Shown: positions 44,928 to 55,609 of the stretch, in pieces | How the letters are laid out: every line of letters begins with the position of its first letter | Numbering within the stretch: position 1 is the stretch's first letter | NCBI RefSeq assembly: GCF_910592395.1 | Contig: NC_088315.1 | Location: 14,305,808 to 14,369,807 of the forward strand | DNA length: 64,000 bases | Source: Lineus longissimus | Taxonomy: Eukaryota > Nemertea > Pilidiophora > Heteronemertea > Lineidae | Direction: 5' to 3' | Position numbers and translations under genes: made by a program | The notes under the pieces: model-generated | Told to the model about the DNA's origin: nothing | The model's database searches: none | What the model saw: only the letters and a program-made list of their open reading frames with translations

Positions 44928-45205
44928 ACCACAATGACCAAAGGCTCATTTGTGCGTGTAGAAAATATCCGAACCTTCCTCGATCCGTTTCGAACCCGCA
45001 CCATGTAAAAAGGCCTTTTGACTATGGACAATCTGATCAATTACGCGACCCGTCGAGAAATGTGTCAGTTACACCGATGAACTTCATTATACTCCCCTGC
45101 CTTGCCCGGCGCCATCCAATCATGTTCCATATGGTGTTTGCCCTGTATGTTGGAGGCGGGCTAACCTGGGCTTAATGAAGGTACCTTAGAAAGACGAAAC
45201 TAGAG
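44928..45205 (-). mobile_element. Terminal fragment of a Tigger-family element
   Basis: Right end: TTAGAAAGACGAAACTAGAG then TA, the inverted form of the copy A left terminus. Inner part around 44940-45010 matches, inverted, the copy A 3' region at 26735-26824. The fragment is cut off by the gypsy arm at 44927. No transposase coding. Confidence 0.5.
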
Positions 45206-45211
45206 TAAATA

Positions 45212-45938
45212 CTCTAGTCCCGCTTGTAAGAGACCTCACAAAGAAGAAAACTAAATTCCGCCCAACTTTTTGTTATGCATTGGTGTTGAATATTCTTTTG
45301 TGCAAACTGGCCTATAGGGAATGTCTGAAAACCGAGTTGGTGTTGGCCGACGTTGCTGTCAGTGGCATGTTCATTTCGCGCTTCTTCCGATATTGAGTCT
45401 GGTCAGTTTGGCCCGGATAGTTAGGAAACTTACAGACCATAAAATCGAATAAATCTGACGGTGAAAATTGGGTATTTTTGCAACCACCCTACGTCCGTTA
45501 AATGTTGTAGTAGGCCAATGGCGAAAAACAATCGGAAGGAATCCTTTGACGAAACGTTGCTGTCCAGGTTTAGGGCAGGTGAACATGTTTCTCGTCCTGA
45601 ACTTTTCTGAAAATTGGCAAGGTGCACTGTCTGCATTCGCGAAGTTTTCTCTGCACTGTGTTCTTTGCGTAAAATTTGAATTACATGTAACTCAAAATTA
45701 ATAAGACCAGATGCAGTGCGATATTTGGGCACGTGCTTAGTCTAATTAGGCCTGCTGGAGAAGCGACTAATAAATAGGGGTAATAGTGACTCTGTTTTGG
45801 TGCAATGTCGAAATAATCTTCGTCTTGTTGTCTGTATAAAGCCAACATGGTCTTCTCCTACTGTTAGTGTCAGTTGTACTCGACCGAATTGAGGCTCAAG
45901 CTGCACAAGCGTTGAGAAAACAATAGCAAAGTTACAGG
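45212..45938 (+). other. 5' region of Tigger copy B
   Basis: Begins TA then CTCTAGTCCCGC at 45210, which I read as the left terminus of copy B, because CTCTAG after TA starts the family. The remainder to the transposase has no recognised feature. Confidence 0.4.
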
Positions 45939-47236
45939 GTGAACGAAAAGCTTGCGTACCTTCGAGAACTTGACAATGCCCTTGAAAATGGTACTGTCGC
46001 TAGCAAGAAAGAGTTTGCCGATAACTACCGAATATCATTTGAAATGTTTAGGAAATGGGACCGAAACCAGCTAGAACTCGCAGCCGAAGAAAATTACGTA
46101 AAGGCACGAAAGGTCAAAGTGAAAATCATCGGAACGTGGATTGATGTTGAAAACGAACTTCTTGAGTGGTTTAGGGATTTAAGGAACAAACGCTTACCAG
46201 CAAGCGTCCATGACATGCAAGAGCAAGCAGTGCAGTTATTCGAAAATTGGTGGGATAATCTCCCTGAAGAAAGACGTAATGACATTGTTGACGCTAAACC
46301 GATCCGCCACGATTTTCATGCATCAAATGGATGGGTTTATGAGTTTATGAAAAGGAAGGATATAACGGTGCGAAAATGCAACAAAAACACCAAAACTATT
46401 CCAGTTGATGCACTGCAGCGAGTTGCAGTTTTCCGGGATGCGGTGACGGGGACAATTGACCAGTTTGCATTGAATTTTCGTTTCATTTTTAACATGGATG
46501 AATCGTTCCTCCTTCTGGACTGTCGTCCTCTCTATACCTGCTCAGCCAAAGTCCGTTGATATCAGAACTTCCCGTGTTAACGCTAAGCTTGGATGCACGA
46601 TAACACTGGGCATCAATGCTGTTGGGGGAAAGATTCCTGCCCACGTGACATTTTCAAGACGCGGTTTCGTGAGACAGTTAAATGGCCTTCTGGTAAATGA
46701 CTTGCCACATAATGTTAAGGTGACCTCATCCCAAACAGGATGGATGAACAAAGAGACAGTAGAACATTGACTTGATCATGTGTTTCGTCCCCATGTGGAG
46801 GCAGAAAAACTGTGAGCAGTTCCTCATTCTCGTGGATAGATATCGGGTGCATATGAGTAAAATGTTCGGAAATGCAGTGACAGAAATGGGTGGGATCATT
46901 GATTTCATTCCGGCCGGTTGTACATCCATCGCTCAACCACTGGATGTAGCCGTGATGAAGTCATTTAAGTCACATGCTAAGAAACAATGGAAGAACTGGA
47001 AGAATGCAAACACAGCTAATGATGGACAGTGTTCTGAAATTGCATTACTTGATGTTGTAAATATCGTGAGCCAGGCTTGGGATGCTGTCGATGCAGCAGT
47101 TATCGTGAACGGTTTCGAAGCAGTCGTTCATGACAGGGAGAATGATGTGGTACCACTGCCAATGGACGAAGGAGAATCGGACGATAATGTTGAGTTCATG
47201 GACTTTGAAGAAGAACTAGGCCTTGGTGGCGACTAA
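45939..47236 (+). pseudogene. Decayed pogo/Tigger transposase (copy B)
   Basis: It aligns with copy A along most of its length. The psq-type HTH (NEKLAYLRELDNALENGTV) follows an in-frame TAG just upstream, and no ATG remains. The CENP-B HTH region (WVYEFMKRKDITVRK) is intact. After FNMDESF and CRPLYTCSAK a frame change occurs near 46555. A Trp-to-stop change (TGA at 46768) follows in VEH-stop-LDHVF, then another frame change near 46772. The C-terminal part keeps LILVDRYRVH and SIAQPLDVAVMKSFK. FNMDES keeps the acidic residue. It is diverged from copy A, so this is an older, separate insertion. Confidence 0.82.
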
Positions 47237-47585
47237 GCAGGAAAGGGGTTGCAGCTCTGTTGGGACACTCTGTATAGGTCACTTTGTGGATTGTTCGAAC
47301 GAAGATTTTTCGCTTGAAGTACGATCCTTTCAATAAAATATTTAAATGTTAGTTCATACGAGTGCTCATGTTTGTTTCATAATACCGACCAGGCCGCGCT
47401 AATCCATGCGTGGCACGCCAATTCAAACCCTGGTACGTCCGCTTTTTGATCACGTCCCGAGGAAGGTGTTCCAATCAGGAATCATGAAGAGTAATCGTAC
47501 TATCTTGGATGAATAATGAAGCAACCTACGTGGGCGGAGTCATATGGTGTCTTAGGACCATAACTGTATGTGCGTACATACTCTA
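47237..47585. other. Between Tigger copies B and C
   Basis: No gene. Tail of copy B, then TA at 47584-47585 before copy C. Confidence 0.4.
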
Positions 47586-47958
47586 CTCTCGGATATTTAA
47601 GGCCAGTGACAGGTATTCAAGTACAACCCTCTGAAGTATTATATATTAGGTTGTATTCAATAGAATCTACCAATGGCAGAGCACAAAATGAAGTTGACAT
47701 CGGTAATGATGTTATGCCTATTGGTGATCATATCAAGCGCCCATGGGTAGATCAATTTCATGTCAAGGAAGCGTTCCGACAGTCATAGTCTGTTTATGAT
47801 TACGCGGATGAGACAAGCTGTACCCCTTTTAAATAAACGTGGCATTTTTGCACAATGATCTTGTTTGATTTCTTTCATTTTCTGTGTCGTAAAGGACATC
47901 TTTTGGCCAAAACGTATAACCCGACATCAGTGGCCTTTCTCCCTGCAGTAGTAGAGAC

Positions 47959-48770
47959 ATGAATAACGGAGAACCCTTACCGAAGCGTCGACGGAGCTAT
48001 TCAGTACTCGAGAAGATTTCCTATCTTCGAGATAATGGGTGATATGAATAAAGACTAGCAAATGCTTTTATCTAAAACTCCATGTACATTTACACCAGAC
48101 CTTTCTGTACAAAATTGAAGTAAAAGCATTTGCTGGACTTTATTCATATCAGCCCTTGAGGCGGCTTTACTGAATGGAAACGTTGCCACCATGAGTGAAT
48201 TCGCAGACCATTACAACATCCCACTCAGGACCATGCGGAGATGGGATCTTCCAACCCTTGAACGACAGCATCGGGACGGCCGCGGTGGTGACAGACACGT
48301 AAAGGAGCGACTGGTTGGCCACTGGCCTGAAGTAGACGACCGAGTTTATGAATGGTTTCAGCAACTGAGAGAAAGGCGACTCCCCGTGGCAGTCCAGGAT
48401 ATACAAGAGTGGGCTTTAACCGTTTTTGAAGAGTGGTGGGCTGGGCTATCGGATGAAGGCCAACAAGAAATAATCGATACGAGGCCTGAACGACATGCCT
48501 TCCAGGAGTCCTCTGGTTGGGGGGATGATTTCATGAAAAGGCGGAATATCTCGCTAAGAAAGGTCAACAAGAATACCAGAATGCTACCTGCTTATGCTGC
48601 CAATCGCGTCCAGATCTTTCGTGATGGTGTAACTGAGACAATTGACCGTTTTGGAATCGCCATGCAGTTCTTCTTTAACATGGACCGAACATTTATGCTC
48701 TTTGAGTTCCGACCGCTGTATACCGCTAACACCAAGGGAGCCAAGTCGATTGATGTTTCCTCAGTGATGA
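47959..48770 (+). pseudogene. Truncated Tigger transposase (copy C) with MITE insertion
   Basis: Starts with ATG at 47959 (KRRRSYSVLEKISYLRD), is broken by a 119-bp MITE at 48037-48155, and resumes with LEAALLNGN and MSEFADHYNIPLRTMRRW. The CENP-B HTH (DDFMKRRNISLRK) and the start of the catalytic domain (FNMDRTFMLF) are present. Similarity to copy A stops after AKSIDV near 48764, so the second and third catalytic acids are gone. It is closer in sequence to copy A than to copy B. Confidence 0.82.
48037..48155. mobile_element. 119-bp MITE inside Tigger copy C
   Basis: Inverted ends of about 34 bp: left GGGTGATATGAATAAAG then CTAGCAAATGCTTTTA-like; right, on the other strand, GGGCTGATATGAATAAAG then CCAGCAAATGCTTTTA. 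A few mismatches. The target duplication is not clear. Its position is fixed by the interruption of the transposase coding sequence. Confidence 0.85.
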
Positions 48771-49070
48771 ATTTCTTACTCTACCAAATTAACGCAGCCC
48801 TCTTGGAAATTGCGACGGCTCAAAGCTGATTTCACAGTAGCTTGAGTCCGAAATCCTATTGCATGTTCACACATTCAATGTGTGAAATGGACCTGTACCA
48901 TGCCCTTTGTCTCTTGACTCACCCCGAACAGCGAATTTTTAAAACCTCCTACACCATGCCTACAGAGAATATGAGCCAATCGAGCTGAATTAATGTATGA
49001 TCTGTGACTGCTGGGGGTGTAAGATATAGGCCTACTACAAGTAAATGATGTGGCCTTAAATATCCGAGAG

Positions 49071-49905
49071 TACAGTATGTATGTATGTGCGTAGCATTGT
49101 TTGTATATCTTGCACGTAATTCCGAGTATTTCGCCTGTATATCATGTAACTTGTGAAACTTCTATCCATTCACTTATCTGGTATCCCAAAAGATCCCAAA
49201 ACATACGAAGAGCAAGGGTCCTTGGATTTCCAAGATCGGGCTCCTGAACTTCAGATTCAGAACAAGAGCTACATGTAAGCAAGTAACAAACAGGTACTTT
49301 TCCTTTGTAAAGACGTACCACTTTCTGAATTATCAGGATTCTTTACTCCAACGTTCCTCCATGGAGAACAATAAAAGTCAGGAAACTGAATCGGGGAGTA
49401 ATGTGCTTCTCAACACCAATAACAACATTATCCGCTGATATACCCGGGGTATATCACACAAATTGGTTGCATTCACAGCTCATCAATTCCTTTAGAAACG
49501 GCCTCGAAGACTACATGCAACTAAAGTCATATGCTCCCAGGAGCAGCGTCAACAATGAACTAACAGTAGAGACCTATTGACTAGATATACATACTATTCT
49601 GCTATCTCAGGCCCAGATTGCGAGCATTAAATCAGCAGTTTTTGTTATCTACCTGCTGATGAGAACGCTATCATCAGTTAAAGGCAAACCTCTGCCACAA
49701 CAGGAGATAAACTCCGGTATAGTGCTTTCTCCATTCACCCTGTGTACCAAGACATGTGTATACTAGAATATCTATCGATCTAACTATCTATCTATCTGTC
49801 CCGTGGGGGAGACCACAATTGATTTTTTAAGCCTTTGTTTAGCAGTTAAATTGTCAATGTTTGACCGCGACGCATCAAATACTGCGTGGGGTCGTGAATC
49901 TGAAA
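49071..49905. other. No gene; TATC microsatellite
   Basis: Unremarkable sequence except a short imperfect (TATC)n tract at about 49770-49798. Confidence 0.5.
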
Positions 49906-50092
49906 TTTTGTGTCATTCAAACTTACCTATGGAACACTTTTGCATGTTACTCCATTTGGGCTCAAACACAAGAGTATCCCTTTAATTTTCTAAAGGGAGA
50001 ACTGAGTTAACAGCTCGGCCGCCAGGCGGCGCCCTGACCGATCCCGCGAGATCGCGCCGATCTCATGCCGCCATATTCAGTCTTTACTCTTG
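49906..50092 (+). repeat. DIRS left inverted terminal repeat
   Basis: Starts near TTTTGTGTCATTCAAAC and continues TTACCTATGGAACACTTTTG. It contains a GGCCGCCAGGCGGC palindrome and GATCGCGCCGATC. It matches, inverted, 56183-56355. Confidence 0.9.
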
Positions 50093-50387
50093 TGCTTCTA
50101 CGAAGCACATCGTTTTTTCAAAGCTGCCGTGAATTCGATTTAAAACCAAATTCAACCAGCCAAGTCTAGACGATTTTTGGGTTCATTCACCTACGGAGTA
50201 GACCGCCAAACTAATCTTGGCATTAGTATTGTCCAGTCTATTTAATTATAGACATTTTCTTAGCTAGCTTAGTCGACCCGGCTCCATTATTTTGATCTTG
50301 GTAGGGTAGAGTTAAGTAGGCTATTCTCCGCTCTATTGTAATAAACAAGACTCAGATCCATTGCAATAGTGTTTAATTCAAGTAGGC
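50093..50387 (+). other. DIRS leader before gag
   Basis: No coding frame. It joins the terminal repeat to the gag ATG. Confidence 0.5.
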
Positions 50388-52615
50388 ATGTTTTCCTTTC
50401 CATTAATTATTGCGTCCTTTCTGGCCTACTTGGGGTTCCCAGTGTTTTTATTGTCATTGGTACCATTTTTTATATGGCGTACCCCTCCGACGGCATCCTT
50501 TGTCTCACCACAAAGGAATGCGTCTGGTGGCGGGAAACGGGCCGCGAAGACGCCTAAACCCTCTTCCGGTTCCGTTTCCGGGCATATAACCCGGAGGTCT
50601 AGCAAACCTCCCGCCACCACCCCTTCCGTCAGCCGAGTTCCGGTTCCGGCCGCGGCTGCGAAGGATGCGGGATCTGACATTATTAATGTCTGTGGTCCCA
50701 AGGGAGACTTACATCCAATAAGTCTCCAAGGGTTTAATATACCCCGGACCTCAGGGAACCTTCCGGTTCCCCTGTCGTCCGCTCCCCCGAGTACAAGCCC
50801 TTTGTACCCGCGGGAGCACCCTGCTTCCGGTCCGCCGATTGCAGTTCCGGTTACTGACGCGGGTTCCCGTTTTTCAGTAACCGAAGACTCTACTGGGGGT
50901 TTTTCTCAGTCTTTACTGCGAAATAACCCCAGTCCTCACGGACACAGTAGAGTAGGGCCGGACCTTATAACGCCACCTCCGAAACGCCATGCGTCTTCGG
51001 TAACAGCGTTTCCGCCCTCCGTACCTCCTTCTAAAAGGGCTTCCGGTAGCTCCATACCGGCGAAGGAGTTACGGGCATTTCCGGTTTCGGACTTCGTCCT
51101 ACCGGAAATGCAGGCACCTTCCTACGTTGGCCAACCTCTTGGGTGGAACCAACCGGAAGTGCCACCCCCTCCTCGTAGCAGAGGCGTCGTTCCCATGGAA
51201 CGAGCTACGCAGAGAGGACATCTGAACTCTAGTTCAGAATATGGGCAACTTCCGCTTCCGGAAGACCCATTCGCCCGCACATACGGCTTCCAGGGTTCGC
51301 TTATGCGCTCACCCTCGCCTCAACCGCCCGTCGTTGAGAGAAGCCGCACGTCGGGTCCCGAACCCGAGTCGGGACAGCAACTGTCCCAGCTCATCCAGAT
51401 GGTAGCAGGTCTTTCTGATAGACTTAGCCATCTGGAGCAGGGTTCCGGTTCCTCTGGTGCGCCTGGTCCCATCGGATACCCACCATCCGACTCCTCTATT
51501 TTAGAGGAATTTTCTGAGAACGAGAGTTCTCAGCCAGGCTACCGCTCCCCCAATCAGGAGGAGCTGTCACCAGAGGAGGCCAGTATCCTGTCGGATATGA
51601 GGACACTCAGATCCTTGATCAGAGCGTACCTCCCGCAGGATCTGTGCCCTACCCCGCCGGAACTGCCAGCCTTGTCAACACCGACCTTTTCACTCTGGGG
51701 ACAGGAAGTGGATCCCAATCCACAGGTTTCTCAAGGCTCCACTCGGGCACTTGAATTCCTTCCTCCCTCCCCGTCGGTGTTAGCAGTCTCTGAACTTTTG
51801 GAGCGTACAATCAGAGACTCACAAGGCGCCCACCAACGTACTTCCATCCCTGTCCTTCCGGCAGTCGGACCGGAAGCTTGGTGTAAACCGGGGAAGTTGT
51901 TCACGGCACAACTTCCTCCCGTTAGGCAGTACCGCGCTGACTATTATCGAGTCAGCTCGGCCGGCTGTCCAGCTGCAGCATCGACTTCCATATTAAAGGA
52001 CGATGTACAGCTGGACCAACTCGTGCCTAGGGTGACTTCCTCCTCGGCTTACCGAGACCTTAGAGCACAAGAGGGTCTGGCCAAAAACACGTTAGCGGTG
52101 CTCTCCTACGCAGAGCACACTAACCTGGCCCTAGCCAGATCCCTAAAAGATAATGAGTCACTATCTGATGACACAAAATCGCTTGTGACATCCTACTCCG
52201 TAGAGACGCCGCACTGGGCTCTCTCAATGTCATCAGATCCCTCCAGCTGGAAGGGGCCTTAAGAACCGCTCCTATGGACGGTTCTTTCCTGTTCGCAGAT
52301 TCTGTACAAGAGGCGGCTCAAGCACAGAAAGATTGGGACAAATTATATGCCCCCACTGCGACACAGAGGGCCAAGACCTCTCTACCTAACGCTAGAAAGA
52401 TAGAGAGGCCCCAGCAGGCATCGGGTTCAATCCCGTACGCCAGGCAGGTCCTGCCTAGGCCTACCCCGCCTAGTCAGCCTGCTCCTGCTGGATCCTTCCG
52501 ACGGGAAGCGGAGGGTCGCCGGACTGGAAAGAGGAAAAATACTTCCTCTAACCAGGGTGGATCCGGTCCGACTAAGCACTCCTTTCGCCCAAGGGGTGCT
52601 GGCCGGAAGAGGTGA
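50388..52615 (+). CDS. gag: DIRS gag-like ORF, one frame change
   Basis: ATG at 50388. The main frame runs to 52262 (624 residues) and a second frame continues to 52615. Similarity of style crosses the shift: LALARSLKDNESLSDD in the first frame, then LNVIRSLQLEGALRTAPMDG in the other frame near 52225-52275. A one-base indel near 52220 is the simplest reading. The first about 30 residues are strongly hydrophobic (FPLIIASFLAYLGFPVFLLS), odd for a Gag. The body is Pro/Ser-rich and disordered. A conserved helical DIRS-type block lies near residues 510-620. The C-terminal tail is Arg/Lys/Gly-rich (RRTGKRKNTSS), likely for RNA binding. The last bases overlap the RT ORF. Confidence 0.75.
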
Positions 52616-54719
52616 CTCCCCCCTCCTTTCTCCTCCCGGACGCAAAAAGGAGCCGACTCCGGTAGTCGGGGGCCGTCTGCAAAAATTTGCAGACATTTGG
52701 GACGATTGGTGCCCAAAGGGGTCCCCAGTCCCAAACATGTTGAGGTACGGAGTGAAACTAGATTTCAACCGTACCCCCCCGACTACCATATATCCAACCC
52801 CAGTTCAGCCACCGAAGGACCCAGTCAAGGCCTCTGCCCTCCAAGCAGAGGTCGCGACATTACTGGAGAAGCAAGCTATCCAGGTCCTTCAAGATCCATG
52901 CTCCCCCGGCTTTTACAGCCACGTTTTCTTGGTTCCCAAGAAAGCAGGGACATGGAGGCTGATCATAGACCTTTCCAGGTTAAACACCTTCTTGAATGTT
53001 CCTCATTTCAAGATGGAAACCACCAGGTCTATAGCAACGGCGATACAGCCCAACGATTGGGCGGTATCGATGGATTTAATGGATGCGTACTTACATGTAC
53101 CGATCCATCCAGACTATCAACACTTCCTTCGATTCCATTACGAAGGAAAGACGTATCAATTCAGGGCCCTGCCGTTCGGTCTGGCATCGGCACCCCTAAT
53201 TTTTACGATGATAGTCACAGCCTTCGTCGCTCCCTTTCACGTGATGGGGTTCAAGCTCCATCACTACCTAGACGATTGGCTACTCCGTTGCAAATCGCGG
53301 GAACTACTACTGCAACAACTTCAGGTTCTAAAGCAAAAAGTAGTTTCCGCAGGTTGGATTATCAACGAAACAAAGTCAGAATTCATACCATCCCAAGACT
53401 TCGTTTACGTTGGAGTTCGGTTCCTTACGGCCATAGGGAAAATGCTGCCCCCCCTAGACAGGATAAAGAAAATTCTTCATCTCATCGCAGAATTCAGAGG
53501 AAGGACTCAAGCTCCCGCAAGGCGATGCTTGAGCCTTTTGGGACTTCTGAATTCGGCAGCAGACCAAATCCCCCTTGGCCGTCTATATATGCGTCCCATC
53601 CAGATGTTTCTAATGTCTCTATGGAAACCCCACAGGGACCCATTAGACAAGTTGGTATTGATACCTCAATACCTACTCAAGAACGTCTGGAACTTCTGGG
53701 AGTCGGAGACTCGTCTCCAAAGCGGTGTAGATCTTGCTCCACCGCCCCCAGAAGTGTCCCTGTTCACAGATGCTTCCCTACTAGGGTGGGGAGCACATCT
53801 GAACAACGGGGACATGTCCATAAGAGGTCTATGGACAAGGGAGGAGACCATTCTTCCAATAAATATATTGGAAATGAAGGCTGTCCTTCTTGCCGTGAGG
53901 GCTCTTTCCCTTCGCCTGAAGAATCGGAGAGTAACCCTGTTCTCCGACAATTCTACAGTAGTAGCATATGTCAGGAGACAGGGAGGCACAAAGTCCGGCA
54001 TTCTTTGCCAGCTAACTTGGGAGCTTTACCATCTTTGTGCCGACCTTGGAGTATCGATATGTGCCAGACACATACCGGGCAATCGCAACATCCTTGCCGA
54101 CGCCCTGTCCCGTCAGAACAAGCTAGTTCAGACAGAGTGGACACTCCATCAGGAGATTGTAGACGACCTTTGTCGCCTTTGGCAATCTCCGAAGGTAGAT
54201 CTGTTCGCCACCAGGCTGAACAATCGCCTTCCCATCTATTACTCTCCACTTCCGGACGAAGAGGCCCTGGAAGTCGACAGCCTTACAGCCTCTTGGGTCG
54301 GGCTGAACGCATATGCGTTTCCACCCCTCCCTCTCATTCAACCAGTCCTGAACAAGATCTTGACCAGCCATCCGGTGAGAATAACTCTCATCGCACCTTG
54401 CTGGCCAAATCAGGCCTGGTTCCCAGCCTTGCTGGAGCTCCTGATAGATCACCCCAGGAGTCTTCCTACTTGGAAGCACCTCCTGTGGCACCCCCTGGGG
54501 AGATGCTACCACCAGAACCCTGGATTTTTCAAGTTTCACGCCTGGAACTTATCCAGTTGCATCTCCACCAGAGAGGCTTTTCGGACATCGCTGTCAAGCG
54601 CATGTCCGCACCTCAAAGGGGGTCTACCCTTGATGTGTATCAAGGAAAGTGGTCTACCTTCACTTCCTGGTGCAGGGAGAACGGAGTTAATCCGATCTCT
54701 CCCTCTATATACAGATTAG
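52557..54719 (+). CDS. DIRS reverse transcriptase, RNase H and methyltransferase-like ORF
   Basis: About 720 residues with no stop. RT: GTWRLIIDLSRLN, DLMDAYLHVPIHP, LPFGLASAPLIF and HHYLDDWLLR (catalytic Asp pair). RNase H: SLFTDASLLGWGAHL, LEMKAVLLAV, LFSDNSTVVAYV, HIPGNRNILADALSR. After it a DAM-methyltransferase-derived region typical of DIRS elements: VDLFATRLNNRLPIYYS, NAYAFPPLPLIQPVL and LIAPCWPNQAWFPALLELL. The first codon listed is GTG and the first in-frame ATG lies about 60 codons in, so initiation by frameshift or reinitiation from gag is likely. It overlaps the recombinase ORF by about 215 bases. It appears fully intact. Confidence 0.9.
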   Translation: MDPVRLSTPFAQGVLAGRGDSPLLSPPGRKKEPTPVVGGRLQKFADIWDDWCPKGSPVPNMLRYGVKLDFNRTPPTTIYPTPVQPPKDPVKASALQAEVATLLEKQAIQVLQDPCSPGFYSHVFLVPKKAGTWRLIIDLSRLNTFLNVPHFKMETTRSIATAIQPNDWAVSMDLMDAYLHVPIHPDYQHFLRFHYEGKTYQFRALPFGLASAPLIFTMIVTAFVAPFHVMGFKLHHYLDDWLLRCKSRELLLQQLQVLKQKVVSAGWIINETKSEFIPSQDFVYVGVRFLTAIGKMLPPLDRIKKILHLIAEFRGRTQAPARRCLSLLGLLNSAADQIPLGRLYMRPIQMFLMSLWKPHRDPLDKLVLIPQYLLKNVWNFWESETRLQSGVDLAPPPPEVSLFTDASLLGWGAHLNNGDMSIRGLWTREETILPINILEMKAVLLAVRALSLRLKNRRVTLFSDNSTVVAYVRRQGGTKSGILCQLTWELYHLCADLGVSICARHIPGNRNILADALSRQNKLVQTEWTLHQEIVDDLCRLWQSPKVDLFATRLNNRLPIYYSPLPDEEALEVDSLTASWVGLNAYAFPPLPLIQPVLNKILTSHPVRITLIAPCWPNQAWFPALLELLIDHPRSLPTWKHLLWHPLGRCYHQNPGFFKFHAWNLSSCISTREAFRTSLSSACPHLKGGLPLMCIKESGLPSLPGAGRTELIRSLPLYTD

Positions 54720-55609
54720 TTGATTTCCTTATTGAATTATTCACGGAAAGACAACTATCTGTCACGGCTATAAAAGGGTACAAGTCCGCCATCGCTTCTA
54801 CCCTCCGTGTTTTAAGCACCTGGGATCTTCGTTGGGAGGACCAAATAACCCCTCTTTTCAGAGGAATGTTATTAGAGCGTCCTAGACCGGTTCACAACAC
54901 CCCTAAATGGGACCTTTCTGTTGTCCTTAAGGTGCTCATGAGGCATCCTTTTGAACCCATGTCTATTTCATCCATGAAATATCTGACACTCAAAACGGTC
55001 TTTCTAGTAGCCTTGGCTACCGCCCAACGGAGATCAGAGCTCCATGCACTTTCTTTTAAGAAGCTGGCTTTTAGAGAGGGAGGGGAGGTTATCCTGGCTT
55101 TTATACCAGGATTTCTGGCGAAGAACCAGGGACCGGCCGCCTCTCGGCCCCCGGTTACTATTCCCTCTCTGTCAGGAACGATCTCTTATGATCTTCCTGA
55201 CAGAACTTTATGTCCCGTCAGGGCCCTAAAGTTCTACATAAATAGGACAAAACCTCCCGGTATCCGCCAGGGGAGAGAGCGTTTGTTTTTGTCCTATAAG
55301 GAGGGAAATAAACGAGAGATAGCGGCCGCCACTATTTCAAGGTGGATTGTGGAGACTATTCGTCTTTCCTACAACACCTTGAAGACTTCCTCTGATCTTC
55401 GTGCGCTAGCTAACATCTCAGCGCACGAAGTTAGAGCACTAGCCACCTCCTGGGCTAACTACCGAGGAGTTGCTCTTCAAGAAGTCGTTTCCGCTGCATG
55501 TTGGAGTAATCACTCCACATTCTCTCGTTTCTACCTACGAGACGTTTCTTCCCCCGTAGATGGCATGCACACAATCGGCCCGATTGTGTCTGCGGGGCAT
55601 GTTGTTTGA
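54503..55609 (+). CDS. DIRS tyrosine recombinase
   Basis: About 368 residues from the ATG at 54503; the frame is open much farther upstream, but only as the shadow of the RT ORF. An N-terminal SAM-like core-binding domain (LDVYQGKWSTFTSWCREN, AIKGYKSAIASTL) precedes the catalytic domain. It shows the first Arg in ATAQRRSELHAL, the His-x-x-Arg in SAHEVRALATSWA and the nucleophile Tyr in HSTFSRFYLRD. These are the R...HxxR...Y residues of tyrosine recombinases. The enzyme integrates a circular DNA copy by site-specific recombination, in place of a DDE integrase. The frame is intact, so the element may still be, or was recently, mobile apart from its gag shift. Confidence 0.92.
   Translation: MLPPEPWIFQVSRLELIQLHLHQRGFSDIAVKRMSAPQRGSTLDVYQGKWSTFTSWCRENGVNPISPSIYRLVDFLIELFTERQLSVTAIKGYKSAIASTLRVLSTWDLRWEDQITPLFRGMLLERPRPVHNTPKWDLSVVLKVLMRHPFEPMSISSMKYLTLKTVFLVALATAQRRSELHALSFKKLAFREGGEVILAFIPGFLAKNQGPAASRPPVTIPSLSGTISYDLPDRTLCPVRALKFYINRTKPPGIRQGRERLFLSYKEGNKREIAAATISRWIVETIRLSYNTLKTSSDLRALANISAHEVRALATSWANYRGVALQEVVSAACWSNHSTFSRFYLRDVSSPVDGMHTIGPIVSAGHVV

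Larger units (their letters stand above)
47586..49070 (+). mobile_element. Tigger copy C, bounded by TIRs and TA
   Basis: Ends are CTCTCGGATATTTAAGGCC at 47586 and its inverse ending at 49070, with TA on each side. Within it lie a truncated transposase and a MITE. At 1485 bp it is shorter than a full copy because the 3' coding part is missing. Confidence 0.72.

Noticed and set aside
52697-54502. Long open frame upstream of the DIRS recombinase as a separate protein
   Set aside because: It overlaps the RT/RNase H ORF in another frame and has shadow-like, low-information content; only the part from 54503 shows recombinase motifs.
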